From assembly GCA_027032075.1 (NCBI GenBank), contig JALVOC010000230.1, forward strand, positions 1 through 62,073: a DNA stretch of 62,073 nt, read 5' to 3'. This document shows positions 35,718 to 46,245 of this stretch, one piece after another. The position numbers were made by a program, and so were the translations under genes. Within the stretch, counting starts at the first letter, position 1. Each line of letters opens with the position of its first letter. The DNA comes from Chromatiales bacterium (GTDB lineage: Bacteria; Pseudomonadota; Gammaproteobacteria; UBA6429; Thiohalophilaceae). Under the pieces are notes generated by a model that was not told the origin of the DNA, made no database searches, and was given only the letters and a program-made list of their open reading frames with translations.

Positions 35718-36656
35718 CTATGCTTTTTTACGCAAGGCGATCAGCCGTTCCTCCAGGCTGGGATGACTGGAAAACAAACGCCCCAGCCTTTGCCACAGGG
35801 TTGCCGATTTACCGAAGGCAAGCAGAAAATCAGGCAGGCCGGTACCATGATCTGCGACCCGCAAGCACTGCAAGGCCGCAATCATTTTTCCCCTGCCCAC
35901 CTGCTCGGCACCACGACTGTCAGCCTGATACTCACACTGTCGGCTGTACCAGCCTACCAGCAGGCTGGCGGGCCAGGCAACGGCGATTTGGCATAGAAGA
36001 TAGACCGCATAGTAAACGACACCCTCGCGGGGAAAACCGCTGACAGTTTTTACCAACAGGCCGCTGAGCAATTTCGCCGGGAATTCCGTAACCAGATACA
36101 CTGTGGCAAGCATCAAGGAAAGTGTCCGCATTTCACCCTGGCGAATATGTGCCAGCTCGTGAGCAAAAACGGCCTCCAGCTCTTCCTGATTGAGGCTTTC
36201 CAGCAAACCGCGGCTGAGGACGATGCAGGAATTGCGCTGCAATACGCCAACTGTAAAGGCATTGAACTCGCTCCGCTCGATCAAGGCCACCGCGGGGGGA
36301 GGAATACCAAGCTGTCTTGCCTGGCGGTTAAGCAGTGTCAAAGCCCAAAGTTCCTGGTGATTAGCCGGTTCCGACAACCAGCTGGCGCCGAAAAAACGCA
36401 AAATCAAAGGCGTGCCGAGCAACATCATCAGTGCACCGAGAGAACTCCAGAGCAACAGGCCTGACAAACAGAGCAACAAGGTGTTATGCTGCGCCAACGA
36501 CAAGGGCGACAGGCCGAAAACTTCGGAAAACAGGCCGACCCCCGCCAACAACCCCAGTTGGGTCAATATCAGCATCAACACGGTCAGCATTATGCTCCCC
36601 CGTTCCAAACAATCAGCGGCGCCAAGGCGCGTCATCATTTTTATGAACTGCATCAC
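35718..36656 (-). CDS. htpX: HtpX-like zinc metalloprotease
   Basis: A 312-residue M48 membrane protease. It has two N-terminal membrane helices (about 22-45 and 55-85), the zinc site HELAH (AVFAHELAHIRQGE) and two further membrane-like segments (SLMLATVYLV and YYAVYLLCQIAV). The third ligand Glu is expected in SRQCEYQADSRGAE. HtpX degrades misfolded inner-membrane proteins and overlaps with FtsH. It is divergent from the class III cyclase; its promoter region includes an AT-rich inverted repeat and a Crp-type site. Confidence 0.9.
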   Translation of the reverse strand: MMQFIKMMTRLGAADCLERGSIMLTVLMLILTQLGLLAGVGLFSEVFGLSPLSLAQHNTLLLCLSGLLLWSSLGALMMLLGTPLILRFFGASWLSEPANHQELWALTLLNRQARQLGIPPPAVALIERSEFNAFTVGVLQRNSCIVLSRGLLESLNQEELEAVFAHELAHIRQGEMRTLSLMLATVYLVTEFPAKLLSGLLVKTVSGFPREGVVYYAVYLLCQIAVAWPASLLVGWYSRQCEYQADSRGAEQVGRGKMIAALQCLRVADHGTGLPDFLLAFGKSATLWQRLGRLFSSHPSLEERLIALRKKA

Positions 36657-36698
36657 ACTTCAAATTAAACTTTCTCAAACTAACATACAAGAATTTTC

Positions 36699-36718
36699 TA
36701 TACTAAATAAATAGTATA
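36699..36718. promoter_or_regulatory. AT-rich inverted repeat with back-to-back -10 boxes
   Basis: TATACTA (36699-36705) and TAGTATA (36712-36718) are inverted copies around AATAAA. Each arm contains TATACT on one strand, so the pair could be divergent -10 boxes for htpX (minus) and the cyclase gene (plus). Good -35 boxes were not found. Confidence 0.35.
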
Positions 36719-36730
36719 TTATTGTGGATT

Positions 36731-36746
36731 TGTGACGTTTTTCACA
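36731..36746. promoter_or_regulatory. Perfect Crp/Vfr-type site upstream of the cyclase gene
   Basis: TGTGACGTTTTTCACA matches TGTGA-N6-TCACA in both halves, extended by a T on the left and TT on the right. Its centre is 54 bases before the cyclase ATG and 82 before the htpX ATG. Depending on the true start point it could activate (class II) or block the cyclase promoter. Confidence 0.6.
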
Positions 36747-36792
36747 TTAACCCACCGGATAATCGGGTTTTACCACCCCTGAATGAGCAAAT

Positions 36793-38340
36793 ATGCCCGT
36801 ACAACACGACAAACGCACAACACTTGTCAATGCCGCGTCAATGAAATTCCGCGAGCTGGTGCATCGTATTGTCCTCAGATACAGCCCCAAATACTTCCCC
36901 ATCGCCTACAAACTGGCGATTATCCTGACAATATTGATCACCGCCGGCATGGTGCTGCTGGGTCTGGTCATCGTCACGAACCAGACACAACTGCTGCGCC
37001 ACCAGATCAACGGCTTTGGTCAGGCGACCGTCTCGCAACTGGGCGAGTCCTCCAAGGAATTGATCCTCTCTGACGATCTGTTGAGCCTGATGATCGTGAC
37101 CAACAATCTCAGCGCCAACGATAATATCCTTGGTGCCATGGTCTATTCTGACAACGGCAAGGTGCTGGCTTCCTCGGGAATCGTTCCCGGTGATGATATC
37201 ATTCAACTTTACGCCCGCTCCAAACAGGTGGATGAACTCAGCTACAGTGTGGAATGGGTTGCAAATTCCCAAAAAGGGAAAGTGGTGGACGCCATCTCCT
37301 TCATTGCCCCTATCCGTTTCCAGAATGTCATAACAGGACACGCACTGGTCACCTTCAGCAAGTCAAGCCTGAGTCAGGCGATCCAGCAAACCATCAGTGC
37401 GATTGCCGGCGCCACCCTCTTTATGATTTTTCTCGGGATTATTATCGCCTTCGTCATGGGCAAAAAACTGAGTCGGCCTATTCACAGGCTGATGGATGCC
37501 AGCAAGGCAATCAGTAATGGCCAGTATAACTATCATATTAAAGAACGCCGCAATGACGAGATTGGCTATCTAACCGAGGCATTCAACAAAATGGCCAGTG
37601 GCTTGCTGGAAAAATCCCAGGTGGAAAATGCTTTTTCCCGCTTTGTCTCAACCAGTGTTGCCAAACAAATTATGGAAAATCTTGACCACATCCATTTAGG
37701 TGGCAAACACGTCGAAGGCAGTGTGTTATTTGCGGATATCGTTGGCTTTACCAGTTATTCAGAAAAGCTTCCGCCCAGCGAGGTGGCTGACATGCTGAAT
37801 GAATATTTCTCTTATATTTCCCTCGCCAGCTCCTTCTATCACGGCACTATCGACAAGTATATGGGCGATTGTGCCATGGTGATTTTTGGCATTCCGGAAG
37901 CCAATTCCGATCACAAATTCCACGCCCTGGCTTGCGCCGTGATGATTCAGAAACTTGTATCCCGCCTCAATGCCATCCGTATTCGCGATGGCAAGCATGC
38001 CATTCATTTCCGCATCGGTGTTAACAGCGGCATGATGCTGGCGGGCAATATGGGCTCACAGGAACGCATGCAATATACTGTCGTGGGTGAAACAGTAAAC
38101 CTTGCCTCGCGCTTGCACACCGTTGCCGAGAAGGACCAGATCATTATCACCGACATGCTGTACCATGATGATGATGTCCAGTGGCGCATCCAGGCTCAAC
38201 GTTTTAAATCCATAAAATTGCGAGGCATCAGCGAGCCGGTTTCCACCTATGTGGTCACCGATGTAAACGGCAGCTACCAGGCCTCCATGGAGGCACAAAT
38301 AAATGAAATCATGAACGGCAATAAAAAAGTTGTTGCATGA
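36793..38340 (+). CDS. Membrane-bound class III adenylate/guanylate cyclase
   Basis: A 515-residue inner-membrane enzyme. A first membrane helix (about 37-60) and a second (about 200-222) flank a periplasmic sensor loop; a HAMP domain follows (about 222-275) and then the catalytic domain (about 305-490). Metal-binding Asp residues are in LFADIVGFTSYSEK and DKYMGDCAMVIFG, and the transition-state Asn and Arg are in VVGETVNLASRL. The Lys of DKYMGD favours ATP, so cAMP is the likely product. It overlaps the downstream lipoprotein gene by four bases (ATGA). A perfect Crp-type palindrome lies upstream. Confidence 0.92.
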   Translation: MPVQHDKRTTLVNAASMKFRELVHRIVLRYSPKYFPIAYKLAIILTILITAGMVLLGLVIVTNQTQLLRHQINGFGQATVSQLGESSKELILSDDLLSLMIVTNNLSANDNILGAMVYSDNGKVLASSGIVPGDDIIQLYARSKQVDELSYSVEWVANSQKGKVVDAISFIAPIRFQNVITGHALVTFSKSSLSQAIQQTISAIAGATLFMIFLGIIIAFVMGKKLSRPIHRLMDASKAISNGQYNYHIKERRNDEIGYLTEAFNKMASGLLEKSQVENAFSRFVSTSVAKQIMENLDHIHLGGKHVEGSVLFADIVGFTSYSEKLPPSEVADMLNEYFSYISLASSFYHGTIDKYMGDCAMVIFGIPEANSDHKFHALACAVMIQKLVSRLNAIRIRDGKHAIHFRIGVNSGMMLAGNMGSQERMQYTVVGETVNLASRLHTVAEKDQIIITDMLYHDDDVQWRIQAQRFKSIKLRGISEPVSTYVVTDVNGSYQASMEAQINEIMNGNKKVVA

Positions 38341-39428
38341 AACGCATCCTCCTGCTATCAATAATTTTATTTCACACCCTTCTTTCCGGCTGTGCTTATC
38401 TTTCATCTTTCAGCTCTGATCTGCCGGATAAAATCGATTCCCTGATAAAACAGGAGCAATATGCCAAGGCGCTGGATATCATCAAGTACGTCAAGCCGAA
38501 CAACCCTGACTACAAGAATCTGATAGCACAAAAAAAACGCATTCTGCGGCTTGCAAAAAAACTGGAAAACGACAGCATAGAAAAAGCCCACCTTTTTGTT
38601 CAGCAGGGGGAGTGGTACCAGGCCCAGCTTGCTTACGAAACCGCCCTGCAAAAACTGCCCCCAAGTCCCAGACTGGAAAAAGCCTACAAATCCTTCCTGC
38701 AACAACGCAAGGCACATTTACAGAAACTTGAATTGATTTTACTGTTGAACAAGGCAAATTGGCTCATTGGAAACAAGCCTGTACAGAAAGAAATTAAAAA
38801 AGTATTGCCTGATGCTGAAAAACACTACGAAGAGCTCAAGGATTATCCACACCAGATTGACAAGACAGCGGAAAAACTCGCTGCCTATACGAAGAACGCC
38901 CTGAAGAAAAGGGACTACTCTCTCGCAAAAAAATGCCTGAGTCTGATCGAAAAACTCGGTGCTACGAATATTGACAGAAAATTCATCCGCAATTCACACC
39001 AGCAATTGGCAAAAGCGGAAAAAAACAAACGGAAGAAACAGGATAACATCACACGTGCGTTAATCGCAGAACTCACCCAGGGGATCAGCCATGAAAACCT
39101 GCAACGCGCACGACAACATCTCGACTTGATAAAAAAACAGAAAAAACTCAGCAAAACCTCCCGCAAATTGTATAACCAGTTGAAGAAACGTTATCGCGCC
39201 GGAATCAATCAAGGTATCGCCGCCGGGCGCAAACTTTACAGCAGCGGTAAAATCAGGGAGGCGCTGGAAGTCTGGAACGCACTGCTATTGATCGACACCG
39301 ATAATCAGAAACTCGAAGAACATATCAACCGTGCCAACCGCGTACTGAAAAAACTGCACCGCCTCAGCCGGGATGGTGCCGGGATACAGCCGCCAAACAA
39401 AAATAAAACACACAACGAAGGCAGATAA
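38337..39428 (+). CDS. Helical repeat (TPR-like) lipoprotein
   Basis: A 363-residue lipoprotein with signal peptide and lipobox LLSGC ending at residue 19; Ala at +2 suggests outer-membrane location. The mature part is almost wholly helical, very rich in Lys, Leu and Glu, with TPR-like segments (about 25-60 and 75-110, QQGEWYQAQLAYETALQKLP; and 295-330, KLYSSGKIREALEVWNALL). The Lys-rich coiled part at 170-260 has no clear homolog. ATGA overlap with the cyclase gene means the two are coupled, so it may tune or localise that signalling protein. The partner is unknown. Confidence 0.75.
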   Translation: MKRILLLSIILFHTLLSGCAYLSSFSSDLPDKIDSLIKQEQYAKALDIIKYVKPNNPDYKNLIAQKKRILRLAKKLENDSIEKAHLFVQQGEWYQAQLAYETALQKLPPSPRLEKAYKSFLQQRKAHLQKLELILLLNKANWLIGNKPVQKEIKKVLPDAEKHYEELKDYPHQIDKTAEKLAAYTKNALKKRDYSLAKKCLSLIEKLGATNIDRKFIRNSHQQLAKAEKNKRKKQDNITRALIAELTQGISHENLQRARQHLDLIKKQKKLSKTSRKLYNQLKKRYRAGINQGIAAGRKLYSSGKIREALEVWNALLLIDTDNQKLEEHINRANRVLKKLHRLSRDGAGIQPPNKNKTHNEGR

Positions 39429-39548
39429 GGCATTACCCTCTCTGCCCTCTGATACGGAGCTTGAATCCGGTAACAATGCTTCATGAGCCTGTATCCGGAA
39501 CACCGGATTTGACAGTATCCTGTTTAACCACGTGTCAGCGTCAAATCG

Positions 39549-41795
39549 TTATTCAGCGGGCTCCATGCGGTTTACGCTACGAAAACCCTGCGGCAATTTA
39601 TGACCCCGCTGGGCCCGCTCACCCTCGTATATCTCCATGTCTTCGGGTTTCAGCACTTTGTAACGTTTGCCGGCATATATTTTCAGGCTGTCATCCTCGT
39701 CTATCACGGTAATTGCGGTAAGATATTCCTGCCGGCTTTTGGCCTTGGCCGCCGGAATGTTCATGATTTTCACCCCTTTGCCTTTCGGTAATTGGGGAAG
39801 TTCTGCCACGTGGTGGATCAAAAGTTTACCTTCGTTACTGACTGCTGCCACCCAGTGAGTTTCCATGTCCGCCACGGCGACCGGCGGCAGGACTTTCGCA
39901 CCTTCCGGTACTTTCAATACCGCTTTGCCCTTCTTGTTGCGGGTGAGAAGCTCTCCCAGTTTAACCACGAAGCCGTAACCAAAATCCGTGGCCAACAGGT
40001 ACAACTGTTCGGCATCGCCGCACATGACACCACAAAATGTGGCACCACTGGGCGGACTCAGTCTGCCGGTAAGCGGTTCGCCCTGGCCACGGGCCGAGGG
40101 CAAGGTGTGAGCGGGTATCGCATAAGTGCGGCCAGTTGAATCAATGAACACCGCCATCTGGTTGGTTTTTCCTCTGGCACTGTGCAGATAGGCATCACCC
40201 GACTTGTAATTGAGTTCAGCCGCATCGACTTCATGCCCTTTTGCCGCCCGCACCCAGCCTTTCTCCGAGAGAATAATCGTTACCGGATCGGAACTGATGA
40301 GGGCTGCCTCGGATATCGCCTGGGCTGCGGCACGCTCCACCAAGGGGGAACGCCTGGGATCGGCATACTCGTCAATCACCGCCTGCAATTCCTTGCGCAG
40401 CAGTGTTTTCAAACGTTGTTTCGATCCCAGAACTTTCTGCAGTTCGTTACGCTCTTCCGCCAGTTCTTTTTGTTCTGCCTTGATCTTCATCTCTTCCAGG
40501 CGTGCCAACTGCCGCAGCTTGGTATCCAGAATATAGTCAGCCTGGACCTCGGTGAGTTTGAAGCGTTTCATCAACGCCTTTTTGGGTTCATCCTCCTGGC
40601 GGATGATCCTGATCACCTCATCCAGGTTGAGAAAAGCGATCAACAAACCATCGAGGAGATGCAAACGTTCGATAACCTTCTGCAAGCGGTACTCCAGCCG
40701 CCGTCTGACCGTGTCGCTGCGGAATTTCAGCCATTGCGTCAGCATCTCCCGCAGATTGTGCACTTTCGGCCGGCCATCCAGACCAATCACGTTCATGTTG
40801 ACACGGTAGCTGCGTTCCAGATCGGTGGTGGCAAAAAGATGCGTCATTAATTCATCGGTATCCACACGGTTGGAACGCGGCACGATAATCAGGCGGGTCG
40901 GGTTCTCATGGTCCGATTCATCGCGCAGATCCACCACCATCGGCAGTTTTTTCGCATTCATCTGTGCGGCTATCTGTTCCATGATTTTCGCCGGTGATGC
41001 CTGATACGGCAGTGCTGTAATAACAATGTCGCCGTTTTCTTTTTCATAGCAGGCGCGCATCCGCAGGCTGCCACTGCCGCTTTCATAAATCTTTTGCAAA
41101 TCCGCCGCTGGCGTGATGATTTCAGCCTCGGTTGGATAATCGGGCGCGGGTATGAATTTAGCCAGCTCTCTGACTGTTGCCTTGGGATTTTTCAACAGAT
41201 GGATACAGGCCTGACAGACCTCTTTCAGATTGTGTGGAGGAATGTCAGTCGTCATGCCAACTGCAATACCGGTCGTGCCGTTCAATAATACATGCGGCAC
41301 TCTTGCCGGTAATTGCCGGGGTTCCTGCAAGGTCCCGTCAAAATTGGGAACCCAATCGACCGTACCCTGCCCAAGCTCGGACAATAACAGCTCGGAAAAC
41401 CTGGAGAGGCGTGCTTCGGTGTAACGCATCGCGGCGAATGATTTGGGATCGTCAGGCGATCCCCAGTTACCCTGCCCTTCAAGTAACGGATAGCGGTAAC
41501 TGAAGGGCTGGGCCATCAATACCATCGCCTCATAACATGCGCTGTCGCCGTGCGGGTGGAATTTACCCAGCACATCACCCACGGTACGTGCCGATTTTTT
41601 GAACTTGTGTCCTGCCTTGAGGCCAAGCTCGGACATGGCATAAACAATACGCCGTTGTACCGGTTTCAAGCCATCACCAATATACGGCAGGGCCCGATCC
41701 AGAATCACATACATGGAATAGTCAAGATATGACTTTTCCGTGAATTCTTTCAGGGGTAATAATTCAATATTGTCATCAAGAGGCGCATTAGCCAT
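39549..41795 (-). CDS. parC: DNA topoisomerase IV subunit A
   Basis: A 748-residue type II topoisomerase subunit (E. coli 752) that cuts and rejoins DNA to separate daughter chromosomes. The catalytic Tyr lies in [11 protein letters not shown] near residue 120 and the quinolone-region in [13 protein letters not shown], which has Ser at the resistance hotspot; the next acidic site is Glu. The C-terminal beta-propeller is shorter and more degenerate than in GyrA, with no GyrA box. It lies behind parE on the same strand, separated by an inverted-repeat element. Confidence 0.96.
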   Translation of the reverse strand: MANAPLDDNIELLPLKEFTEKSYLDYSMYVILDRALPYIGDGLKPVQRRIVYAMSELGLKAGHKFKKSARTVGDVLGKFHPHGDSACYEAMVLMAQPFSYRYPLLEGQGNWGSPDDPKSFAAMRYTEARLSRFSELLLSELGQGTVDWVPNFDGTLQEPRQLPARVPHVLLNGTTGIAVGMTTDIPPHNLKEVCQACIHLLKNPKATVRELAKFIPAPDYPTEAEIITPAADLQKIYESGSGSLRMRACYEKENGDIVITALPYQASPAKIMEQIAAQMNAKKLPMVVDLRDESDHENPTRLIIVPRSNRVDTDELMTHLFATTDLERSYRVNMNVIGLDGRPKVHNLREMLTQWLKFRSDTVRRRLEYRLQKVIERLHLLDGLLIAFLNLDEVIRIIRQEDEPKKALMKRFKLTEVQADYILDTKLRQLARLEEMKIKAEQKELAEERNELQKVLGSKQRLKTLLRKELQAVIDEYADPRRSPLVERAAAQAISEAALISSDPVTIILSEKGWVRAAKGHEVDAAELNYKSGDAYLHSARGKTNQMAVFIDSTGRTYAIPAHTLPSARGQGEPLTGRLSPPSGATFCGVMCGDAEQLYLLATDFGYGFVVKLGELLTRNKKGKAVLKVPEGAKVLPPVAVADMETHWVAAVSNEGKLLIHHVAELPQLPKGKGVKIMNIPAAKAKSRQEYLTAITVIDEDDSLKIYAGKRYKVLKPEDMEIYEGERAQRGHKLPQGFRSVNRMEPAE

Positions 41796-41884
41796 AACTT
41801 ACCACTTCACTTTACCGGTTAGTTTGTGTTTTCAAATGTCGGTCCCGCGGTTATACCGCCGAAACCGGGCAACGGAGAACATTG

Positions 41885-41984
41885 CCAAATAAGTGTTCCG
41901 AATACCACGCCACCTCTGCTGCCGATGCGAAACCAGAATCTGCCATTAATGTTAAATGCTCTGGTATTCGGAACATTTATTTGG
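41885..41984 (-). mobile_element. MITE-like inverted repeat element between parE and parC, copy 1
   Basis: GTTCCGAATACCA (41895-41907) and TGGTATTCGGAAC (41962-41974) are perfect inverted repeats. The next ten bases outward are inverted too (CCAAATAAGT at 41885-41894 against ATTTATTTGG at 41975-41984, one mismatch), making 23-base ends with one mismatch. The whole is 100 bases. Read on the minus strand it starts four bases after the parE stop codon. Positions 41924-41974 match 61947-61997 at 49 of 51 bases. It has no reading frame, so it looks like a non-autonomous element. Confidence 0.75.
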
Positions 41985-41987
41985 TAT

Positions 41988-43877
41988 TCAAACCTCGGCG
42001 AGGTCACCTTTTTTCTCCAGCCATTTCTTTCTGTCAGCAGAACGTTTTTTCGCCAGCAACATATCCATCAGGTTTTGCGTGCCGTCACCCTTTTTCAGGG
42101 TGAGGCGCGCCAGACGGCGGGTATCGGGATCCATGGTGGTCTCCCGCAATTGCATCGGGTTCATTTCCCCCAGGCCTTTAAAACGGGTTACCGAAACCTT
42201 GCCTTTGATTTTTTCTGCCGCAATGCGATCCAGGATCCCCTGACGTTCGGCCTCATCGGTCGCATAGAAGACCTGCTTGCCCACATCGATGCGGTACAAA
42301 GGCGGCATTGCCACATACACATGCCCCTCTTCCACCAACGATTTGAAATGCCGCAAAAACAACGCCGTCAGGAGCGTGGCAATGTGTGCACCATCCGAAT
42401 CCGCATCCGCAAGGATGATCACCTTGCCATAACGCAGCTTGGAAAGGTTGTCCGAACCGGGATCGACGCCGAGTGCAACCGAAATGTCATGCACTTCCTG
42501 CGAAGCCAGCACTTCAGCGGAGTCCACTTCCCAGGTATTGAGGATTTTACCGCGCAACGGCATGATGGCCTGAAACTCACGATCCCTTCCCTGCTTGGCG
42601 GAGCCGCCTGCAGAATCCCCTTCCACCAGGAACAACTCGGTACGTTGCGGATCCTGGCTGGCGCAATCGGCGAGCTTGCCTGGCAGTGCCGGGCCCTGGG
42701 TGATTTTTTTACGCACCACCTTGCGGCCGGCGCGCAGGCGACTCTGGGCGTTGTTGATGGCCAGTTCGGCAATTCGTTCGCCGTCCTCGATGTGCTGGTT
42801 CAACCAGAGTGCAAAGGCATCTTTCACCACCCCGGCAACAAAGGCAGCGCATTCCCGCGATGACAACCGTTCCTTCGTCTGTCCGGAGAACTGGGGATCG
42901 AGCAACTTGACTGAAAGAATATAATTCACTCTGTCCCAAACATCCTCGGGAGTGATCTTCACCCCGCGGGGAACAAGATTGCGGAACTCACAAAACTCGC
43001 GCACCGCTTCGGTCAGGCCGGTTCGCAAACCATTGACATGGGTCCCCCCCTGGGTGGTCGGGATCAGGTTCACGTAGCTTTCGGTGATACTCACGCTGGC
43101 ATCCGGCACCCACACCAGCGCCCAATCCACGGCTTCATCATTGCCGACCATGCTGCCGGTAAATACCGACTCCGGCAGGCGTTCGGCACCATTCAACTCA
43201 TCAAGCAAATAGGCCTTGAGCCCTTCCTGATAGTGCCATTCCGTCTTTTCACCGGTATTTTCATCTTTAAAACTGACAGTCAGGCCCGGGCAGAGAACCG
43301 CCTTTGCACGCATCACGTGTTTTAACTTCGGCACCGAGAATTTCACCGAATCAAAAAACCTGCTGTCGGGCCAGAAACGCAGCGTGGTACCGGTATTGCG
43401 TTTGCCGACGGTGCCGATCGTTTCCAGTTTGGAAACCGCTTCACCGTTGGCAAAGGCCATGTGATACTCCTTGCCGTTACGCCTGATCCACACCTCCAGA
43501 CGTTTTGAAAGGGCATTCACCACCGATACGCCGACACCGTGCAAACCACCGGAGAACTGGTAATTTTTATCGGAAAATTTCCCGCCCGCATGCAGGCGGG
43601 TCAGAATGACCTCCACCCCGGGGATTTTCTCCAGCGGGTGTTTGTCCACCGGCATGCCGCGCCCGTCATCACTGACCTGCAATGAACCGTCCTTGAACAG
43701 AATCACTTCGACCTTGCTGGCGTGTCCGGCAATGGCTTCATCCACGCTGTTATCGATCACTTCTTGCGCCAGGTGGTTGGGGCGTTCGGTCTGGGTGTAC
43801 ATACCCGGACGTTTGCGTACCGGTTCGAGGCCAGTCAATACTTCAATCGCTTCGGCAGTATACTTTTCTTTACTCAT
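41988..43877 (-). CDS. parE: DNA topoisomerase IV subunit B
   Basis: A 629-residue ATPase subunit of topoisomerase IV (E. coli 630). The ATP pocket has QEVIDNSVDEAIAGHASK and the GRGMPVDKHP motif, the TOPRIM domain has LVEGDSAGGSAKQGRDREFQ and the catalytic DADSDGAHI. It lacks the long insert of gyrB, confirming parE. A repeat element follows its stop codon at once. It is transcribed towards parC, so parC could be read through the element or have its own promoter. Confidence 0.97.
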   Translation of the reverse strand: MSKEKYTAEAIEVLTGLEPVRKRPGMYTQTERPNHLAQEVIDNSVDEAIAGHASKVEVILFKDGSLQVSDDGRGMPVDKHPLEKIPGVEVILTRLHAGGKFSDKNYQFSGGLHGVGVSVVNALSKRLEVWIRRNGKEYHMAFANGEAVSKLETIGTVGKRNTGTTLRFWPDSRFFDSVKFSVPKLKHVMRAKAVLCPGLTVSFKDENTGEKTEWHYQEGLKAYLLDELNGAERLPESVFTGSMVGNDEAVDWALVWVPDASVSITESYVNLIPTTQGGTHVNGLRTGLTEAVREFCEFRNLVPRGVKITPEDVWDRVNYILSVKLLDPQFSGQTKERLSSRECAAFVAGVVKDAFALWLNQHIEDGERIAELAINNAQSRLRAGRKVVRKKITQGPALPGKLADCASQDPQRTELFLVEGDSAGGSAKQGRDREFQAIMPLRGKILNTWEVDSAEVLASQEVHDISVALGVDPGSDNLSKLRYGKVIILADADSDGAHIATLLTALFLRHFKSLVEEGHVYVAMPPLYRIDVGKQVFYATDEAERQGILDRIAAEKIKGKVSVTRFKGLGEMNPMQLRETTMDPDTRRLARLTLKKGDGTQNLMDMLLAKKRSADRKKWLEKKGDLAEV

Positions 43878-43989
43878 GGATAATCGTGATTCAGTTTGTT
43901 GTTCTGTTTACCGCAATTTCCGCAGCGGTAACGGAGGTGAATTGGTATATTGTACGGCTTTTGCCGCTGGGGGTAAAAACACAGTTCAT

Positions 43990-44014
43990 AAAAAAACCCC
44001 GGTTACCCGGGGTT
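43990..44014 (-). terminator. Intrinsic terminator behind the chemoreceptor gene
   Basis: AACCCCGG and CCGGGGTT pair perfectly around a four-base loop; on the minus strand seven T follow. It separates the chemoreceptor gene from parE. Confidence 0.8.
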
Positions 44015-44044
44015 GAATATGCAATTGGAAGGGGGGAGACGTAT

Positions 44045-46108
44045 TTAATCGATCTTGAATGTGGCAACCAGCGACTGCAACTCACCCGACAAGCGGGCCA
44101 GATCACTGCTGGCACTGGCCAGCTGGGTGGTGCCGTTGTCCGTTTCTTCCGCCACCAGACTGATATTACTCACATTCTGATTGATTTCCTCGGCAACCTG
44201 TTCCTGTTGCCGTGCGGCTTCAGCAATCTGGGTGTTCATCGTGGTGATCTCGTTTACCGCAGTGGTAATCGAATGCAGTGATTCACCCGCGTGTGCCGCC
44301 TGCTCCACGCTGTTCTTCGCCATACTCCGGCCTTCTTCCATCACGTTGACCGCATCACGCGCTCCGCTTTGCAGACGTTCAATCATTTGCTGGATCTCTT
44401 CGGTGGAAGCCTGCGTCCGGCTTGCCAGGCTGCGCACCTCATCGGCCACCACGGCAAAACCACGACCCTGCTCGCCGGCACGTGCAGCTTCGATAGCCGC
44501 ATTCAAGGCCAGCAGGTTAGTCTGCTCGGCAATACCCCGGATTACTTCCAGAACACTTCCGATTTCATCACTGTCCTGCTCCAGGCGGTGGATCACCCCT
44601 GCCGCCTTTTCGACCTCATCGGCCAGTCTCTCAATTGCGGTAATGGTTCCCTGCACCACTTCACCACCTTCCTTGGCCTGGTTGTCCGCCTGCACGGCTG
44701 CTTCGGCCGCGGATTCGGCATGATTTGCAACTTCCTGCACGGTGGCCGTCATTTCGTTCATCGCGGTTGCCACCTGCTCGGTCTCACTGCGCTGACGCTG
44801 CACACCGCTGCTGGTCTCATTCGTCACCAATGACATTTCCTCGGCAGCAGCAGCAAGCTGCGAAGTGGAACCGGCAACCTGGCGCACCATGTTTTGCACC
44901 TTTTCCACAAAATTGTTAAACGCCTCGGAAAGAGCGGCAATTTCATCTTTCCCCCGCACCTTCAAACGGCGGGTGAGATCGCCTTCACCATGGGCAATGT
45001 CCTGCATGGCATTCACTGTGTTGCATAACGGCCGGGTGACCAGTGCAATCATGAGTACGCCACCGAGCGCGCCTATCACCACGCCCAGAATGGCCAGCCC
45101 CAATACCAGGTTGCGGGTCTGCTCTACGTCTGCCAGTAAATTCTGGCTGAGTTCCATTGTCTCGCGCTGCTGGCGTTGAATCAGCTGATCCAGATTATGC
45201 TTGATCCTGGCCACCAGCGGTCCGAGTTCCGTGCGGATCAGATAGGAATCGGTACGCCATTTTTCACTGCTATGGACCTTGATGAGCTGATCCTGGTATT
45301 TGAAATAAACTCCCATGCTGTTCTTGATGGCGGCGATTGCCTCAACCTGATCAAAATTCAGCAAGTCATCGCCCTTGGCTTCCAGCTTGTTTATGGCGTT
45401 GATGAAACCATCCCGGTATAACATCAGGTTTTGAATATTGGCCTTTGCCCTGAATGCAATATAAGCCCGGTTATTGTTCAGCACATTCATCCAGATCTGA
45501 CGCAAATTTGCCAGCTCGATGATCAGTTCTTTTCGTTCGGGAGTTGCCTCTTCATCCTGTTCGGAAAGGAGCATTTGACTCAGGTTTTGCTGAATTTCTG
45601 CCGCCACTGGCGCCATTTCGGTTGCGGAAAAATTGATGCCGGGCTGGTTTTTATTAAAGTCAGCCGCCAGTTCCAGCATACGCTGGCGGTATTTTTTATA
45701 GGCATTGATATCCTGGTGGATCAACGCGACATTCTCCCGCGTCTGGGGATCGTTCTTCACCCTTGGCATGGCTTCCAGTTGCGCAAGCAATTCATCCAGT
45801 CGTGCCAGATTGGCCTCATACTCGGTTTTTTCCTGTTCGCTCTTGCTCAACAGATAAAAACCCAGCGCGGCGCTGGTGCGATCCAGGGCATCTGCAAGTT
45901 CCAGCCCCACCACTACTGCTGGCTGGTTGACGTTTACCACCTGATCCATCCGGCTGCGGGAGGAGGTAAGACTTTGCACTGCGAGGACGGCCATCACCAG
46001 CATCACGCCCATGAGCAAACCGAAACCGAGCCAGATTTTCTGGCTGACTTTCAGGTGTGAAAAGATGCCTAGAAAGAATTTATCCAGCAAGCGGACAACA
46101 TTACGCAT
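44045..46108 (-). CDS. Methyl-accepting chemotaxis protein
   Basis: A 687-residue transmembrane chemoreceptor. Membrane helices lie near residues 25-48 and 333-360; between them is a helical periplasmic sensor region of about 280 residues with a helical-bimodular or four-helix character. HAMP follows (360-415), then a long cytoplasmic coiled coil with the conserved tip [20 protein letters not shown] and [16 protein letters not shown]. It would signal to CheA/CheW. No che genes are adjacent. The ligand cannot be predicted. An intrinsic terminator follows. Confidence 0.95.
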   Translation of the reverse strand: MRNVVRLLDKFFLGIFSHLKVSQKIWLGFGLLMGVMLVMAVLAVQSLTSSRSRMDQVVNVNQPAVVVGLELADALDRTSAALGFYLLSKSEQEKTEYEANLARLDELLAQLEAMPRVKNDPQTRENVALIHQDINAYKKYRQRMLELAADFNKNQPGINFSATEMAPVAAEIQQNLSQMLLSEQDEEATPERKELIIELANLRQIWMNVLNNNRAYIAFRAKANIQNLMLYRDGFINAINKLEAKGDDLLNFDQVEAIAAIKNSMGVYFKYQDQLIKVHSSEKWRTDSYLIRTELGPLVARIKHNLDQLIQRQQRETMELSQNLLADVEQTRNLVLGLAILGVVIGALGGVLMIALVTRPLCNTVNAMQDIAHGEGDLTRRLKVRGKDEIAALSEAFNNFVEKVQNMVRQVAGSTSQLAAAAEEMSLVTNETSSGVQRQRSETEQVATAMNEMTATVQEVANHAESAAEAAVQADNQAKEGGEVVQGTITAIERLADEVEKAAGVIHRLEQDSDEIGSVLEVIRGIAEQTNLLALNAAIEAARAGEQGRGFAVVADEVRSLASRTQASTEEIQQMIERLQSGARDAVNVMEEGRSMAKNSVEQAAHAGESLHSITTAVNEITTMNTQIAEAARQQEQVAEEINQNVSNISLVAEETDNGTTQLASASSDLARLSGELQSLVATFKID

Positions 46109-46245
46109 GCCTATACTCCTACTGAAAGTGAAAAAACTATACTCTTTACATCGGAAGTATTGGCAAAAACTTTACGCTGCGCGAGGATATCCAGGAAAAC
46201 AATTGTTACAACTAAGGGCGCTATTCCACATAGAAAACAGGGTAT

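Noticed and set aside
41826-42863. 345-residue antisense frame over parE
   Set aside because: It is the shadow of the strong coding pattern of parE on the opposite strand; no domain is recognisable.
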